Assembly: GCF_004005905.1 (NCBI RefSeq)
Contig: NZ_SACO01000001.1
Coordinates: 186,001 to 250,000, forward strand
Direction of reading: 5' to 3'
Origin: Novosphingobium umbonatum
GTDB lineage: Bacteria > Pseudomonadota > Alphaproteobacteria > Sphingomonadales > Sphingomonadaceae
DNA length: 64,000 nt
Shown here in pieces: positions 1 to 7,972 of this stretch. Each line of letters begins with the position of its first letter. Positions within the stretch are counted from its first letter, which is position 1. Under the pieces are notes generated by a model that made no database searches, was not told the origin of the DNA, and worked only from the letters and a program-made list of their open reading frames with translations. Both the position numbers and the translations under genes were made by a program.

Positions 1-2
1 TG

Positions 3-593
3 GCCGCCTCCTATGCGCGGATCGGCGTGCATAAGGGCACAGCTACGTTGCAGGAAACCTCGGGCGCTGCGGCCAATTGGCGCGCATCATCGCTGCGCAT
101 GGTGGATGTGCTGGGCGCCTATCCGGTGCGGCGGATTGGCAATCTGGTGATCCGGCAAGACTGGTTCCGCCGTGTGGGCGGGCTGGATCAAACCCTGTTC
201 TATGCTGGCGATCAGGATCTGGTTGCCCGCGTGGTGGAAGCGGGCGGACTGGTGCAAGGCGTGGATGCCACACTGGTGGCCCGCCCCGCCTCCATGCGCG
301 AGGACACGCCCGAGGCCCAGAATATCTATGCCAACTGGCTGGAAATCGCGCGCCGCTATCTGCCGCAAGGCCCGCAAAGCGCGGAACTGGAGGCCTTATG
401 CTGTCGCACCGCCGCCCGTCATGCCCTGCGCATGGGGGAAAGCCCAGTGGTCGCCCTCAATTTCATCCGCCGCGGCCTTCGCCTCGACAAAAGCGCGTTC
501 ATGGACGCTCCGATGCGCACGCTCAGCCTGATCCTATGCACCTTGGCCAGCTTTGCCTTGCCCAGCGTCCTGCGCCGCAAAATCTTCGCCTGA
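3..593 (+). CDS. Glycosyltransferase family 2 protein, C-terminal part (5' end outside window)
   Basis: The reading frame is open from the first complete codon, so the N-terminal nucleotide-sugar-binding half lies upstream of the window. The visible ~196 residues look like the end of a GT-A fold glycosyltransferase: a stretch reading FRRVGGLDQTLFYAGDQDLV resembles the family's acceptor-side segment in which an acidic residue follows a G-GLD-L motif. An alpha-helical tail with a hydrophobic segment near the end (LSLILCTLASFALPSVL) could sit at the membrane. Sugar donor and acceptor cannot be told from this fragment. A bidirectional terminator follows directly. Confidence 0.7.
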   Translation, partial: AASYARIGVHKGTATLQETSGAAANWRASSLRMVDVLGAYPVRRIGNLVIRQDWFRRVGGLDQTLFYAGDQDLVARVVEAGGLVQGVDATLVARPASMREDTPEAQNIYANWLEIARRYLPQGPQSAELEALCCRTAARHALRMGESPVVALNFIRRGLRLDKSAFMDAPMRTLSLILCTLASFALPSVLRRKIFA

Positions 594-596
594 AAC

Positions 597-630
597 AAAA
601 AAGGCGCTGACATCTCGCCAGCGCCTTTTC
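597..630. terminator. Bidirectional rho-independent terminator
   Basis: A perfect 9-bp stem (AAGGCGCTG at 601-609 and CAGCGCCTT at 619-627) is flanked by an A-run on the left and a T-run on the right. It lies between two converging genes and can serve both. Confidence 0.8.
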
Positions 631-644
631 CCTAAGGGTTGAGC

Positions 645-1496
645 TTACCAATCGCCGCCATCATCCCCGCCACTGTCCCACGAACTGTCATCGGTGATGC
701 CGAAATCATTGCCACCCATATTGCTATTGCTCACATCCGGCGCCGGTGCGGCCCATGCGGTGTTGGTGACCACCGATTCCGAACCGCCCTTTTCATGATC
801 GCCAAACAGGCCGTCAACGATGCGCTCACCGGCAGCAAAGCCCACGCCCGCCGCCGCGCCCGTGGCCAGACCGCCAAGGATGCTGGAACCCATGCCGCCG
901 CCCTGACCATAACCGCCACCAAAGCCACCACCGAAACCGGGGCCACCCTGCGGGCCATAGCCATTATTGCCATAGCCGGCATTATAGCCGCCACCCATCG
1001 GCGGCTGATAGACATCATTGGCCTGATTGCGGCGACGGAAGAAAGCGAGCAGGCCAAAGCCCAAGGCGCCGATGATGATCGCCGTCATCCACGGAAAGCT
1101 GCTGCGACGTTCGGGTTGAGGAACGACAAGCGTCTTGGCCTGCGTGGCCGCAGGACCGGACAAAGTGCCATTCACCTGCGCTTTCAGCGCGGCCACCGAT
1201 TGCGGCTGAATGCCGGGCAGGCCGGGCGCCAGACGCTCGGCCGCCGCCAGTTCGGCGCGCGCTTCGCCCAGACGGTTCTGCTTGGCCAGCAATTCGGCCT
1301 GAACGTAATGGGCCTTGGCGCTGTTGGGATGGGCCTTCAGGATCGGGCCCATCAATTCGATCGCCTTGTCCACCTGACCACTGCGGGCCAGTTGGTAAAT
1401 CTCGTGCGTGCTGGTTTCAGCCGCCATCACCGGGCCGGATGCGGCCATCATCATGACGGCCAACGGGGCCATCAGCCACAGGCGAGAACTCTTCAT
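645..1496 (-). CDS. Exported TPR-containing, glycine-rich single-span membrane protein
   Basis: 283 residues when started at the ATG at 1496, which directly begins a signal peptide (residues ~1-25, ending GPVMA). A longer upstream frame exists but has no signal-like start. Residues ~30-90 form one or two TPR-like helical hairpins (repeated A-K-E/L pattern), ~136-153 are a transmembrane helix followed by arginines, and ~165-200 are strongly glycine-rich (GGGFGGGYGQGGG). The C-terminus is acidic (DSGGDDGGDW). The arrangement suggests an envelope protein with a TPR domain for protein contacts and a flexible tail. I do not recognise a named family and assign no function. Confidence 0.6.
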   Translation of the reverse strand: MKSSRLWLMAPLAVMMMAASGPVMAAETSTHEIYQLARSGQVDKAIELMGPILKAHPNSAKAHYVQAELLAKQNRLGEARAELAAAERLAPGLPGIQPQSVAALKAQVNGTLSGPAATQAKTLVVPQPERRSSFPWMTAIIIGALGFGLLAFFRRRNQANDVYQPPMGGGYNAGYGNNGYGPQGGPGFGGGFGGGYGQGGGMGSSILGGLATGAAAGVGFAAGERIVDGLFGDHEKGGSESVVTNTAWAAPAPDVSNSNMGGNDFGITDDSSWDSGGDDGGDW

Positions 1497-1660
1497 GGCA
1501 AAACACACTCCAATGCCGCGACATGGCGCCCACCACGGGCCTGCACCATCGGGCCAATTGCATCTGGGAAGTCTGTTAGCTTTTGCAAGATGAACAAGGG
1601 CTGTTTCCCGCCACACCGCAACTATGGCCCTCTCTTCCGGTTTACCCTATGGAACGCCTG

Positions 1661-2029
1661 ATGAACCACCCACTCAAAATCTCGATCCGCATCATGTGTG
1701 GGGATGAAATTGCCATGGGGCCGGGCAAGGCCGACCTGCTGGATGCCATTGCGGCCAGCGGTTCGATATCGGCGGCGGGGCGCGCGATGGGCATGAGCTA
1801 TCGCCGCGCGTGGTTGCTGGTGGATGCGATGAACCGCTGCTGGGCCCAACCTCTGGTCGAAACCATGCCCAGTGGTGCAGCGCGTTCAGGCGCCCGATTG
1901 ACGCTGGCGGGCGAGCAAGTCTTGGGTTATTATCGCCGCCTACAGATGGATGCGAAAACCATCGATAAAGGGGAGGAGTGGCAGGCTTTGGAAGCGGCAC
2001 TGTTGCCAGCGCCAAAAGACCATCAATGA
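1661..2029 (+). CDS. ModE-like winged-helix regulator, single DNA-binding domain
   Basis: 122 residues from ATG 1661, preceded by GGAACG about 6 nt upstream. The body matches the N-terminal winged helix of ModE: a DLL-AIAASGSISAAGRAMGMSYRRAW stretch followed by LLVDAMNRCW and a LTLAGEQVL wing. ModE represses molybdate uptake genes and controls molybdoenzyme genes. The C-terminal molybdate-binding (TOBE/Mop) domains of E. coli ModE are absent, as in many alphaproteobacterial relatives. Likely targets in this window are modABC, where a matching palindrome lies just upstream of modA, and possibly the Mo hydroxylase at 10069-12743. How it senses molybdate without a Mop domain is not evident. Confidence 0.85.
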   Translation: MNHPLKISIRIMCGDEIAMGPGKADLLDAIAASGSISAAGRAMGMSYRRAWLLVDAMNRCWAQPLVETMPSGAARSGARLTLAGEQVLGYYRRLQMDAKTIDKGEEWQALEAALLPAPKDHQ

Positions 2030-2138
2030 CCGCCTGACGACCACTTGCCCGCGCCACGCTGGCAGGAGACGTTACCGTATACGCTCTAGCACCCCTTGCC
2101 CTATTTTCGGCATTGACTAGAGGTAATGTTACAAATAG

Positions 2139-2637
2139 ATGACAGAGGGCTCCGACAATACGCCAAATCGCAACATTACCCTACCGCCGAATCAGTGCAT
2201 CCCCTGATTCGCAGACGGAGATCCTGCTGGTTACATCCCGTGGGACAGGGCGCTGGGTTTTGCCCAAAGGCAACCCGATGAAGGGGCTTGCCCCCCATGC
2301 CGCCGCAGCGCAGGAAGCCTTTGAAGAAGCGGGGCTTGAAGGGGCGGTTTGCCCGTCTCCGCTGGGCGATTACCGCTATCGCAAACAGTTGAAGTCGGGC
2401 GCTTCACTTTTGGTTAAAGTTCGGGTTTTTCCACTAGCCGTCACCTCAGAGCTTGACGATTGGCCCGAGGCAGGGCAGCGCACGCGGCAGTGGTTTGCCC
2501 TGTCGGAAGCAGCTGACCTCGTGGATGAAACAGAATTGCGGGATTTGATGCGGTCTTTCCGCCCCGGCGATTTTGAAGATGCGTCCGCGCGCCTGCCCTT
2601 CCGACGCGGGTTTGCGCAGCTCAAGGAAGGCTTCAGG
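2139..2637 (+). pseudogene. NUDIX hydrolase-like frame, probably frameshifted at its 5' end and open into the next gene
   Basis: NUDIX-type sequence (RWVLPKGNPMKGL, then QEAFEEAGLEG) is clear in one frame from ~2158. That frame begins after a stop at 2140 and has no ATG or GTG before the NUDIX box; its only usual start is TTG 2260, which would delete the first strand (ILLVTSRGTGRWV). ATG 2139 starts MTEGSDN in the neighbouring frame, so a single-base indel near 2153-2160 would restore MTEGSDN...IRQIATLPYRR. At the 3' end there is no stop: the frame runs straight into the DUF47 protein. It could be a decayed gene, a sequencing error, or a real NUDIX-DUF47 fusion (2260-3282, 340 aa). Confidence 0.45.
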
Positions 2638-3282
2638 ATGTTTCACTGGTTCCAGTCACTCTTGCCCAAGCAAGGCAATTTCTTCGAGCAATTCGAAGCC
2701 CATGCCGTTACGCTGACCGCTGGCAGCGACGCGCTGACCCGCCTGTTGCAGGGCGGCCCGAACATGGGTCAGCACATCAAGGAAATCGTCGAGCGTGAAC
2801 AGGAAGCCGACGACATCACCCGCGAAGTGCTGCAATCGGTGCGCAAGACTTTCCTCACCCCGTTTGACCGCGGCGCGATCACCAGCCTCATCACCTCGAT
2901 GGATGATGCCATCGACCAGATGAAGAAGACCGCCAGCGCAATCAGCCAGTATGAAGTGGCCGAATTCGAGCAGGAAATGCGCGACATGGCCGCGATCATC
3001 GTCGATTGCTCGCGCCTGCTGTCCGAAGCACTGCCGCTGCTGCGCGACATTCACGGCAATGCTGCACGCCTGCACGAATTGACCGAACGTCTGGTGCGGA
3101 TGGAAGAGCATTCGGACGAGATCCACGACAAGGGCATGAACAAGTCTTACAAGACCCATGGCCCCGCCAACACGTTGCGCTTCTTTGTCGAACGCGAAAT
3201 CTATGGCCATCTGGAAAAGGTGGTGGACCGTTTCGAAGACGTCGCCAACGAGATCGACGGCCTCGTCATCGATCACGCCTAA
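2638..3282 (+). CDS. DUF47/PhoU-like protein, Pit accessory protein
   Basis: 214 residues of all-helical, charged sequence starting MFHWFQSLLPKQGNFFEQF, the usual beginning of DUF47 (UPF0111) proteins. ATG 2638 is preceded by AAGGAAGG at a spacing of about 7 nt, which favours independent initiation although the upstream NUDIX frame reads in without a stop. The repeated E/D-rich helices are those of the PhoU-like metal-binding fold. DUF47 proteins are typically encoded directly upstream of Pit phosphate transporters and are thought to modulate them. Here pit starts 14 bp downstream, so the two very probably form an operon. Confidence 0.9.
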   Translation: MFHWFQSLLPKQGNFFEQFEAHAVTLTAGSDALTRLLQGGPNMGQHIKEIVEREQEADDITREVLQSVRKTFLTPFDRGAITSLITSMDDAIDQMKKTASAISQYEVAEFEQEMRDMAAIIVDCSRLLSEALPLLRDIHGNAARLHELTERLVRMEEHSDEIHDKGMNKSYKTHGPANTLRFFVEREIYGHLEKVVDRFEDVANEIDGLVIDHA

Positions 3283-3296
3283 CCGGAGTCGTTCCC

Positions 3297-4319
3297 ATGG
3301 AACATGTACTCGTGGCGCCCGTGCTCGTCTTTGCGCTTGTCGCACTGGCGTTGGCGTTCGACTTTATCAACGGTCTGCATGACGCGGCCAATTCGATCGC
3401 CACGGTGGTGACGACGAAGCTGCTCTCGCCTGTGCAAGCCGTGCTGTTTGCCGCCTTTTTCAACTTTGCCGCCTATTGGTTCTTTGGCCTGAAAGTGGCC
3501 GAAACCGTGGGCAAGGGCATTGTGGACAAGAATGCGGTGACCCCGCATGTCATCTTTGGCGCTCTGGTGGGCGCCATGGCGTGGAACGTGTTCACCTGGG
3601 TGCGCGGCATCCCCTCCTCGTCCAGCCACGCGCTGGTGGGCGGTCTGGTGGGCGCAGGCCTGATGCATGCCGGCCCCAGCGGGATCGTCTGGTCGGGCGT
3701 TACCAAGACCACCTCTTTCATCGCGCTTGCCCCCTTGATCGGCATGACCGTGTCAATGTTGATCGTGCTGATTTCGTCGTGGGCGCTGATGAAGCTGACC
3801 GCGAAAAGCGCCGATGGCATTTTCAAGAAGCTACATCTGGTCTCTGCCGCGGCCTATTCCATGGGCCATGGCGCCAATGACGCGCAAAAGACCATGGGCA
3901 TCATCGCCGTGCTGCTCTATTCGCAGGGCATGCTGGGCAGCGGTGAGTTCCACATCCCCACCTGGGTTGTGCTGTCCTGCTATGTCGCCATGGGCCTTGG
4001 CACTTTGTCGGGCGGGTGGAAGATCATCGAAACCATGGGCAGCCGCATCACCAAGCTGTCGCACCATCAGGGCTTTGCGGCTTCGCTGGGTGGCTCGATC
4101 ATGCTGTTCTCGGCCAGCGGGCTTGGCATTCCGGTGTCGACCACCCATGTGATCACCGGCTCGATCATGGGCGTGGGCGCGGCCAAGCGTACCAGCGCGG
4201 TGCGTTGGGGCGTTGCCCAGCGCCTGCTCATGGCATGGATCATCACCATTCCTGCCGCTGCAGTGGTGGGTGCGCTGTTCTATGAAGTGGCGGTGGTGCT
4301 GGACAATCTGCTGCGTTAA
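3297..4319 (+). CDS. pit: Inorganic phosphate transporter, PiT family
   Basis: 340 residues from ATG 3297, with GGAG 8 nt upstream. Hydrophobic throughout, with about ten transmembrane segments and the two diagnostic PiT repeats: FDFINGLHDAANSIATVV near the N-terminus and YSMGHGANDAQKTMG in the second half, both carrying the G-x-N/H-DA signature. It should import phosphate as a metal-phosphate complex driven by protons or sodium. A longer upstream extension of the same frame lies inside the DUF47 gene and is not real. Transcription probably ends at the terminator beginning 4349. Confidence 0.93.
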   Translation: MEHVLVAPVLVFALVALALAFDFINGLHDAANSIATVVTTKLLSPVQAVLFAAFFNFAAYWFFGLKVAETVGKGIVDKNAVTPHVIFGALVGAMAWNVFTWVRGIPSSSSHALVGGLVGAGLMHAGPSGIVWSGVTKTTSFIALAPLIGMTVSMLIVLISSWALMKLTAKSADGIFKKLHLVSAAAYSMGHGANDAQKTMGIIAVLLYSQGMLGSGEFHIPTWVVLSCYVAMGLGTLSGGWKIIETMGSRITKLSHHQGFAASLGGSIMLFSASGLGIPVSTTHVITGSIMGVGAAKRTSAVRWGVAQRLLMAWIITIPAAAVVGALFYEVAVVLDNLLR

Positions 4320-4348
4320 TAGCGCCAGACCAATGGAAAACGCGAGAG

Positions 4349-4382
4349 GCGGGGGTGAGCGATCATCCCCGCTTTTTGTTTT
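4349..4382 (+). terminator. Rho-independent terminator of the DUF47-pit operon
   Basis: GCGGGG-G-TGA / TCA-T-CCCCGC (4349-4358 with 4363-4372, one G-T pair, GCGA loop) is followed by TTTTTGTTTT on the plus strand. It overlaps the last codons and stop of the converging cytochrome gene. Confidence 0.8.
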
Positions 4383-4884
4383 CGCCCTCATAATTGAGCA
4401 GAAGCGAGGCAGGCGCCCCGCAACGTTTGATGGCCTCCAGTGCATGATGGCGCCGCTCTGCCGTCAGCGAGCCGGACACCAAGGGATGCGCCCGCTCCTG
4501 CGCCACTTCCTGCGCGGTAAAGGGTTGGGCATGGGCTGGCGCGCTCGATCCGCCCACCACAAAGGCCATATAGTTGAGCATATCGGCCAGTTGGGCATTA
4601 TCGCTGATCCGGCTATGCGCCACATTGGGCAGGCGGATCAGATAGGCGCGCGATTGGGGCATGCAGAGGAACCAACCCACCCTGCCCTGCAATTCGGGCA
4701 GAGCCGCGGGTGCGGAATTGCCGCGCACCCCATGACACCCCGCGCAATGCTCGACAAAATCGGCATGGGCCTGCTCTATGTCACCAATCGCGGCCAAGCG
4801 CGGATCGGATGCGCCAACGGGGGCTGCATAAGCCGCACCCACGCATAGACCCGCCGCCACACCGGCCAGCCAACCAGCCCTCAC
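4363..4884 (-). CDS. Small periplasmic monohaem cytochrome c of the amine dehydrogenase cluster
   Basis: 173 residues from GTG 4884, which lies 1 nt after the aauA stop codon (translational coupling). Residues ~2-20 form a signal peptide (AGWLAGVAAGLCVGAAYA). One haem c site CAGCH is at about residues 47-51, followed by a helical class I-like body; a Met in a later segment (ADMLNYM or LCMPQ) is a candidate sixth ligand. In known aromatic amine dehydrogenase (aau) clusters a small c-type cytochrome gene follows aauA, so it is the plausible electron acceptor, or link to the respiratory chain, for this enzyme. No azurin or amicyanin gene is visible nearby. Confidence 0.8.
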   Translation of the reverse strand: MRAGWLAGVAAGLCVGAAYAAPVGASDPRLAAIGDIEQAHADFVEHCAGCHGVRGNSAPAALPELQGRVGWFLCMPQSRAYLIRLPNVAHSRISDNAQLADMLNYMAFVVGGSSAPAHAQPFTAQEVAQERAHPLVSGSLTAERRHHALEAIKRCGAPASLLLNYEGENKKRG

Positions 4885-4885
4885 C

Positions 4886-5428
4886 TCAGGCTGGCCCCAC
4901 CAGCACGGCGGTGGAGCAATGGTATTCCATGCTCTGCGTGCCAAAGCACCAGATCACATTGTTGTTGAGATTGGGCACGTAAAGCGGCGTCTCGCGATCG
5001 GTGTTGTCGCATTCGCACTGACTGCACATCGGCTTGCCACAACAATCGCGGTAAGCGATCATATAGGCCTTGCCATCGTCGGGATTGATGCAAGTGCCCA
5101 CCCAGGAAACAGGCGAGGATTCCGCCCCTGCCGGACAAGTATGCACCCCGCCGCCGCAGCAGGAGCACAAGGCGCCATCAATCGCGCAATATCGCCAGTA
5201 ATCACATTGCGTGTCATCCTTGGTCTGCGCATTGCGGGCAAAGGCGGTTTTGGCCTCGGGGCTGCGGTCAGGCTTGGCCGCCTCGGCGCGGCTGACGGGC
5301 AGCAGGGGGAACACAGGCGCTGCCACCAGCGCCCCGCCCAGACGGGCCAGCATCCCGCGGCGCGATGTGCCACCGGCAAAACGGCGCAGCAGCTTTTCGG
5401 CAGCGGCATCGGGATTGAACAATTTCAT
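4886..5428 (-). CDS. aauA: TTQ-containing amine dehydrogenase light (beta) subunit, aromatic/methylamine dehydrogenase
   Basis: 180 residues from ATG 5428, with GGGAG about 7 nt upstream; ATG 5431 is an alternative. A twin-arginine signal (TSRRGMLARLGG) is followed by the cysteine-rich body typical of this subunit (CDYWRYC, ALCSCCGGG). By comparison with methylamine and aromatic amine dehydrogenases, W109 (SPVSW) and W160 (VIWC) form tryptophan tryptophylquinone and D128 (YRDCCGK) is the catalytic base; this numbering coincides with that of the Alcaligenes aromatic amine dehydrogenase. The subunit carries the cofactor that oxidises primary amines to aldehydes in the periplasm. Sequence alone does not separate aromatic from methylamine specificity; the gene order B-E-D-A-cytochrome favours aau. 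Confidence 0.9.
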   Translation of the reverse strand: MKLFNPDAAAEKLLRRFAGGTSRRGMLARLGGALVAAPVFPLLPVSRAEAAKPDRSPEAKTAFARNAQTKDDTQCDYWRYCAIDGALCSCCGGGVHTCPAGAESSPVSWVGTCINPDDGKAYMIAYRDCCGKPMCSQCECDNTDRETPLYVPNLNNNVIWCFGTQSMEYHCSTAVLVGPA

Positions 5429-5470
5429 CATCAAACTCCCGCAGGAAAGATCACAATCGGGGCAAAGGGG

Positions 5471-6070
5471 TCAGGCCACCACCTTCAGCGAGGAAATATA
5501 GTCCTGCACGCTTTTCACCCCCATCTCATGGGCGATAATCAGGCTTTCCAGATGCTCGCGGCTGTTCACCAAGCCTTTGGACAGCACCACGCCATCGCTA
5601 TCGAGCAGCACCGCATAGGGCAGCTTGCCCACGGCAAAGGCCTGCCCGACATCGGGGCCATTGACGAAACTATAGGCTTCCAAACCCTGCTGCGCGATCA
5701 GCTTGCGCTGGGTCGCCACATCATCATCGCCCACAAAGGTCAGGCTCAGCCGCTCATCCTTGGCAAAGCTCTTGGCCACGGGGATCAACCCCTTGCACAA
5801 AGGGCACGAGGCCGAAACGAACATCAGCAGGCGCAGCGAGGCAACCTTGGACGGGCCGCCAATATGCACATGCTTGCCATCCAGATCCTGCGTTTCCACC
5901 ATCGTGGTGCCGCTGCCCACCGCAGGCCCGCCCGCCGTGGTCAGCGCGCCCGCAGGGGCGACGCGCATATGCAACACCCCCACCTGCCGCGCCAGCGCCA
6001 GCAGGGCCACCACCAGAGCGCCGATCACGATCCACGACACCACTTGCGAAATAATCAGCGAAAGGATCAT
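5471..6070 (-). CDS. aauD: MauD/AauD thioredoxin-like protein for amine dehydrogenase maturation
   Basis: 199 residues with an N-terminal membrane anchor (ILSLIISQVVSWIVIGALVVALLALA) and a thioredoxin-like domain carrying CPLC at residues 89-92. MauD-type proteins are needed for the disulfide-rich beta subunit to fold and accumulate in the periplasm. The ATG overlaps the aauE stop (TGATG), so the two are coupled; aauA begins 42 nt downstream. The family is usually about 200 residues, matching this length. Confidence 0.88.
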   Translation of the reverse strand: MILSLIISQVVSWIVIGALVVALLALARQVGVLHMRVAPAGALTTAGGPAVGSGTTMVETQDLDGKHVHIGGPSKVASLRLLMFVSASCPLCKGLIPVAKSFAKDERLSLTFVGDDDVATQRKLIAQQGLEAYSFVNGPDVGQAFAVGKLPYAVLLDSDGVVLSKGLVNSREHLESLIIAHEMGVKSVQDYISSLKVVA

Positions 6071-6657
6071 CAGCCTTGTCTCCGTGCAGGCAGCAAAGTG
6101 GCGGCCAAGGGACTGGCCCGCAGCGCCACCAGAGCATTGAACAGGTGGTAGGACAGCGCGATTGCCACCCCGCCCACCACCAGCGAAACCAGATCAAAAC
6201 CTTGCAGCGGCACGCGCGCGCCGCCCGCAGCCACCAAAAGCAAAGGCGCGGCCAACACCAGATTGCGGGCGACCAGAGCGCGGCTCAAAGGCTGGCGCAA
6301 TTCCGAACGGCCACAGCCGCAATCAATCGCCCCGCGCCCGCGCGCCAGATTGATGCCCATGGCCAGAGCAAAGACCAGCAACAGCCCCGCCCCCGCCGCG
6401 CCCGCCACTTGGGTCCAGACGCCACCGGTAAAAGGCACCGCGACCAGCGCCGCCCCCAGCCCCAGCTCCACCCAAGGCAAAGTCAACGCCACCGGCCCCA
6501 CCAAAGCATCGGGCAACAGCCGATAATTACCCACCACCCCGCTCAACAAGGCGCGATGGCGCAGCTTTCCCAGACCGGCTCCCGCCAGCACCAAACCATT
6601 CCCCAGCGCCCCAGCACCAGAAACCAGCCCGATAGCCAGAGCCGCCAGCGCCATCAT
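6070..6657 (-). CDS. aauE: MauE/AauE membrane protein for amine dehydrogenase maturation
   Basis: 195 residues with four or five hydrophobic helices and a central cytoplasmic-side motif IDCGCGRSE, as in MauE proteins of the DoxX-like/MauE family. MauE acts with MauD in formation of the amine dehydrogenase beta subunit's disulfides, possibly as a membrane electron-transfer partner. ATG 6657 overlaps the aauB stop by the ATGA pattern; a second ATG follows immediately. The longer frame reaching 6720 lies inside aauB and is unlikely. Confidence 0.85.
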   Translation of the reverse strand: MMALAALAIGLVSGAGALGNGLVLAGAGLGKLRHRALLSGVVGNYRLLPDALVGPVALTLPWVELGLGAALVAVPFTGGVWTQVAGAAGAGLLLVFALAMGINLARGRGAIDCGCGRSELRQPLSRALVARNLVLAAPLLLVAAGGARVPLQGFDLVSLVVGGVAIALSYHLFNALVALRASPLAATLLPARRQG

Positions 6658-7826
6658 GGCGCCTCGATGGTGGAGATGATCCCGCCGCTGATCCGCTTGA
6701 TCTTCGGCCCCGCTTTCCACGTGGCCAGATCGATCACCACGCCGTCACGCCCGCTGTTCACAAACAGTTTGGGCTTGTCGCCTTGGGTCACTTCCAGATT
6801 GCCCGCCTTGTCCTCCAGCGGGAAGCGGCGCACGACCTTCTTGGCGGTCAGGTCCACGTCCCAGATCTCGGAACCCAATTCCTTCTGGCTCCAATATTCG
6901 CCCATATGCATCAAGACATAGAGGTGATTGCTGGCACGGTGCCAGGCACTGACCTGCCACCCGCCGGGCAGCCAGTTGACATCCAAAGGCTTGGTATCGC
7001 CAGCGCGCAAACCGGCGGCGGCCTGAATGGAGAAAGGCGCGGCAACCTCGGGCTTGGCGCCGATCTTGGCGGTGTAGATAAGGCCGGTATAGCTGATGAA
7101 CACCGCCTGTTTCTTGACCGCCGAATAGCTGAAACTGTCGAACACCGGATCGACCGTAGGCACAAAGAAAGGCGCGCTGCGGGTAATCTCTGCCTTGGCC
7201 CCCGTCAGGTTCACCGTCGCCAGCGACCCGTCAGAACAGACCGACACCAGCCCCTCGGCAATCGGCATCATGCCCGCGCAACCGGGAAGCTCCACATTCT
7301 TGACGAATTTGCGCTTTACCAGATCGACCACATTGACCGAGGCCGCAGGCGTCAGATTATAGACATAGCCCGTCTTGCCATCGGCCGAGACCGCGAAATT
7401 GTTGAGCTGCGCACCAATGATCAACCGGCCGGGGATCGGAATTTCTGTCTGCAACAGCAAGGTTTTGGCATCATAGACCGAGACCATATCCTGCCGCGTG
7501 CCGCGATTGCCCTTGCTCCATAGGGTTTCGGCCACATAATAGACCTTGCCCATGGGATCGAAGGCCAGATCGGACCAACCGCTGGTGTTGACCATGCCCA
7601 GCATTTTCGACGTGGCACTATCCACAATCGAAGTGCCACCGGTTTCGAAATAACCACGCACAAAGAACCAGTCCTTGCTAGGCGCGGGCAGGGTCGCGCT
7701 GGTGGCGGTTTCCGGCTCGGTCAGGTTTTCGGGAGCAGCCCGTGCCGTGCCGGATGCCACAGCAAGCGCCAAAGGTGCCAAACGCAGGATTTGCGCCATC
7801 GGACGGAGCAGGGTGGGGCGAGACAT
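6654..7826 (-). CDS. aauB: Amine dehydrogenase heavy (alpha) subunit, beta-propeller
   Basis: 390 residues from ATG 7826; GGAAGAG lies close upstream and the longer frame to 8033 contains no signal peptide. Residues ~1-30 are a signal sequence ending TARA. The body is a seven-bladed propeller of repeated blades (WSDLAFDPMGKVYYVAE, NNFAVSADGKTGYVYNLT), as in methylamine and aromatic amine dehydrogenase large subunits, ending GGIISTIEAP. It forms the scaffold and substrate funnel around the TTQ subunit. First gene of the aauB-E-D-A-cytochrome run; a promoter/operator element lies 85-102 bp upstream. Confidence 0.88.
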   Translation of the reverse strand: MSRPTLLRPMAQILRLAPLALAVASGTARAAPENLTEPETATSATLPAPSKDWFFVRGYFETGGTSIVDSATSKMLGMVNTSGWSDLAFDPMGKVYYVAETLWSKGNRGTRQDMVSVYDAKTLLLQTEIPIPGRLIIGAQLNNFAVSADGKTGYVYNLTPAASVNVVDLVKRKFVKNVELPGCAGMMPIAEGLVSVCSDGSLATVNLTGAKAEITRSAPFFVPTVDPVFDSFSYSAVKKQAVFISYTGLIYTAKIGAKPEVAAPFSIQAAAGLRAGDTKPLDVNWLPGGWQVSAWHRASNHLYVLMHMGEYWSQKELGSEIWDVDLTAKKVVRRFPLEDKAGNLEVTQGDKPKLFVNSGRDGVVIDLATWKAGPKIKRISGGIISTIEAP

Positions 7827-7910
7827 CTCTTCCGGAAACCTCCTTGGATAAGGATTTAGCTCGTCGGACAGGCGCTTGGCCAGGGGCGACGATCCCCTGT
7901 CACGGGTCAG

Positions 7911-7937
7911 GTTGGACAGATGTCCTAATTCGGTCAA
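7911..7937 (-). promoter_or_regulatory. Candidate aau promoter with 18-bp palindromic operator
   Basis: Read on the minus strand: TTGACC (7937-7932), 3 nt, then TTAGGACATCTGTCCAAC (7928-7911), whose core GGACA-TC-TGTCC is a perfect inverted repeat. The position 17 nt after the -35 box (CAACCT) overlaps the right half-site. The same layout occurs before iorA (9982-10010) and before qhnA (12864-12892). It lies 85 bp upstream of the aauB ATG. Confidence 0.6.
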
Positions 7938-7972
7938 GAGGCAAACTTGCCCCAATTCCATGGTCATAGGCC

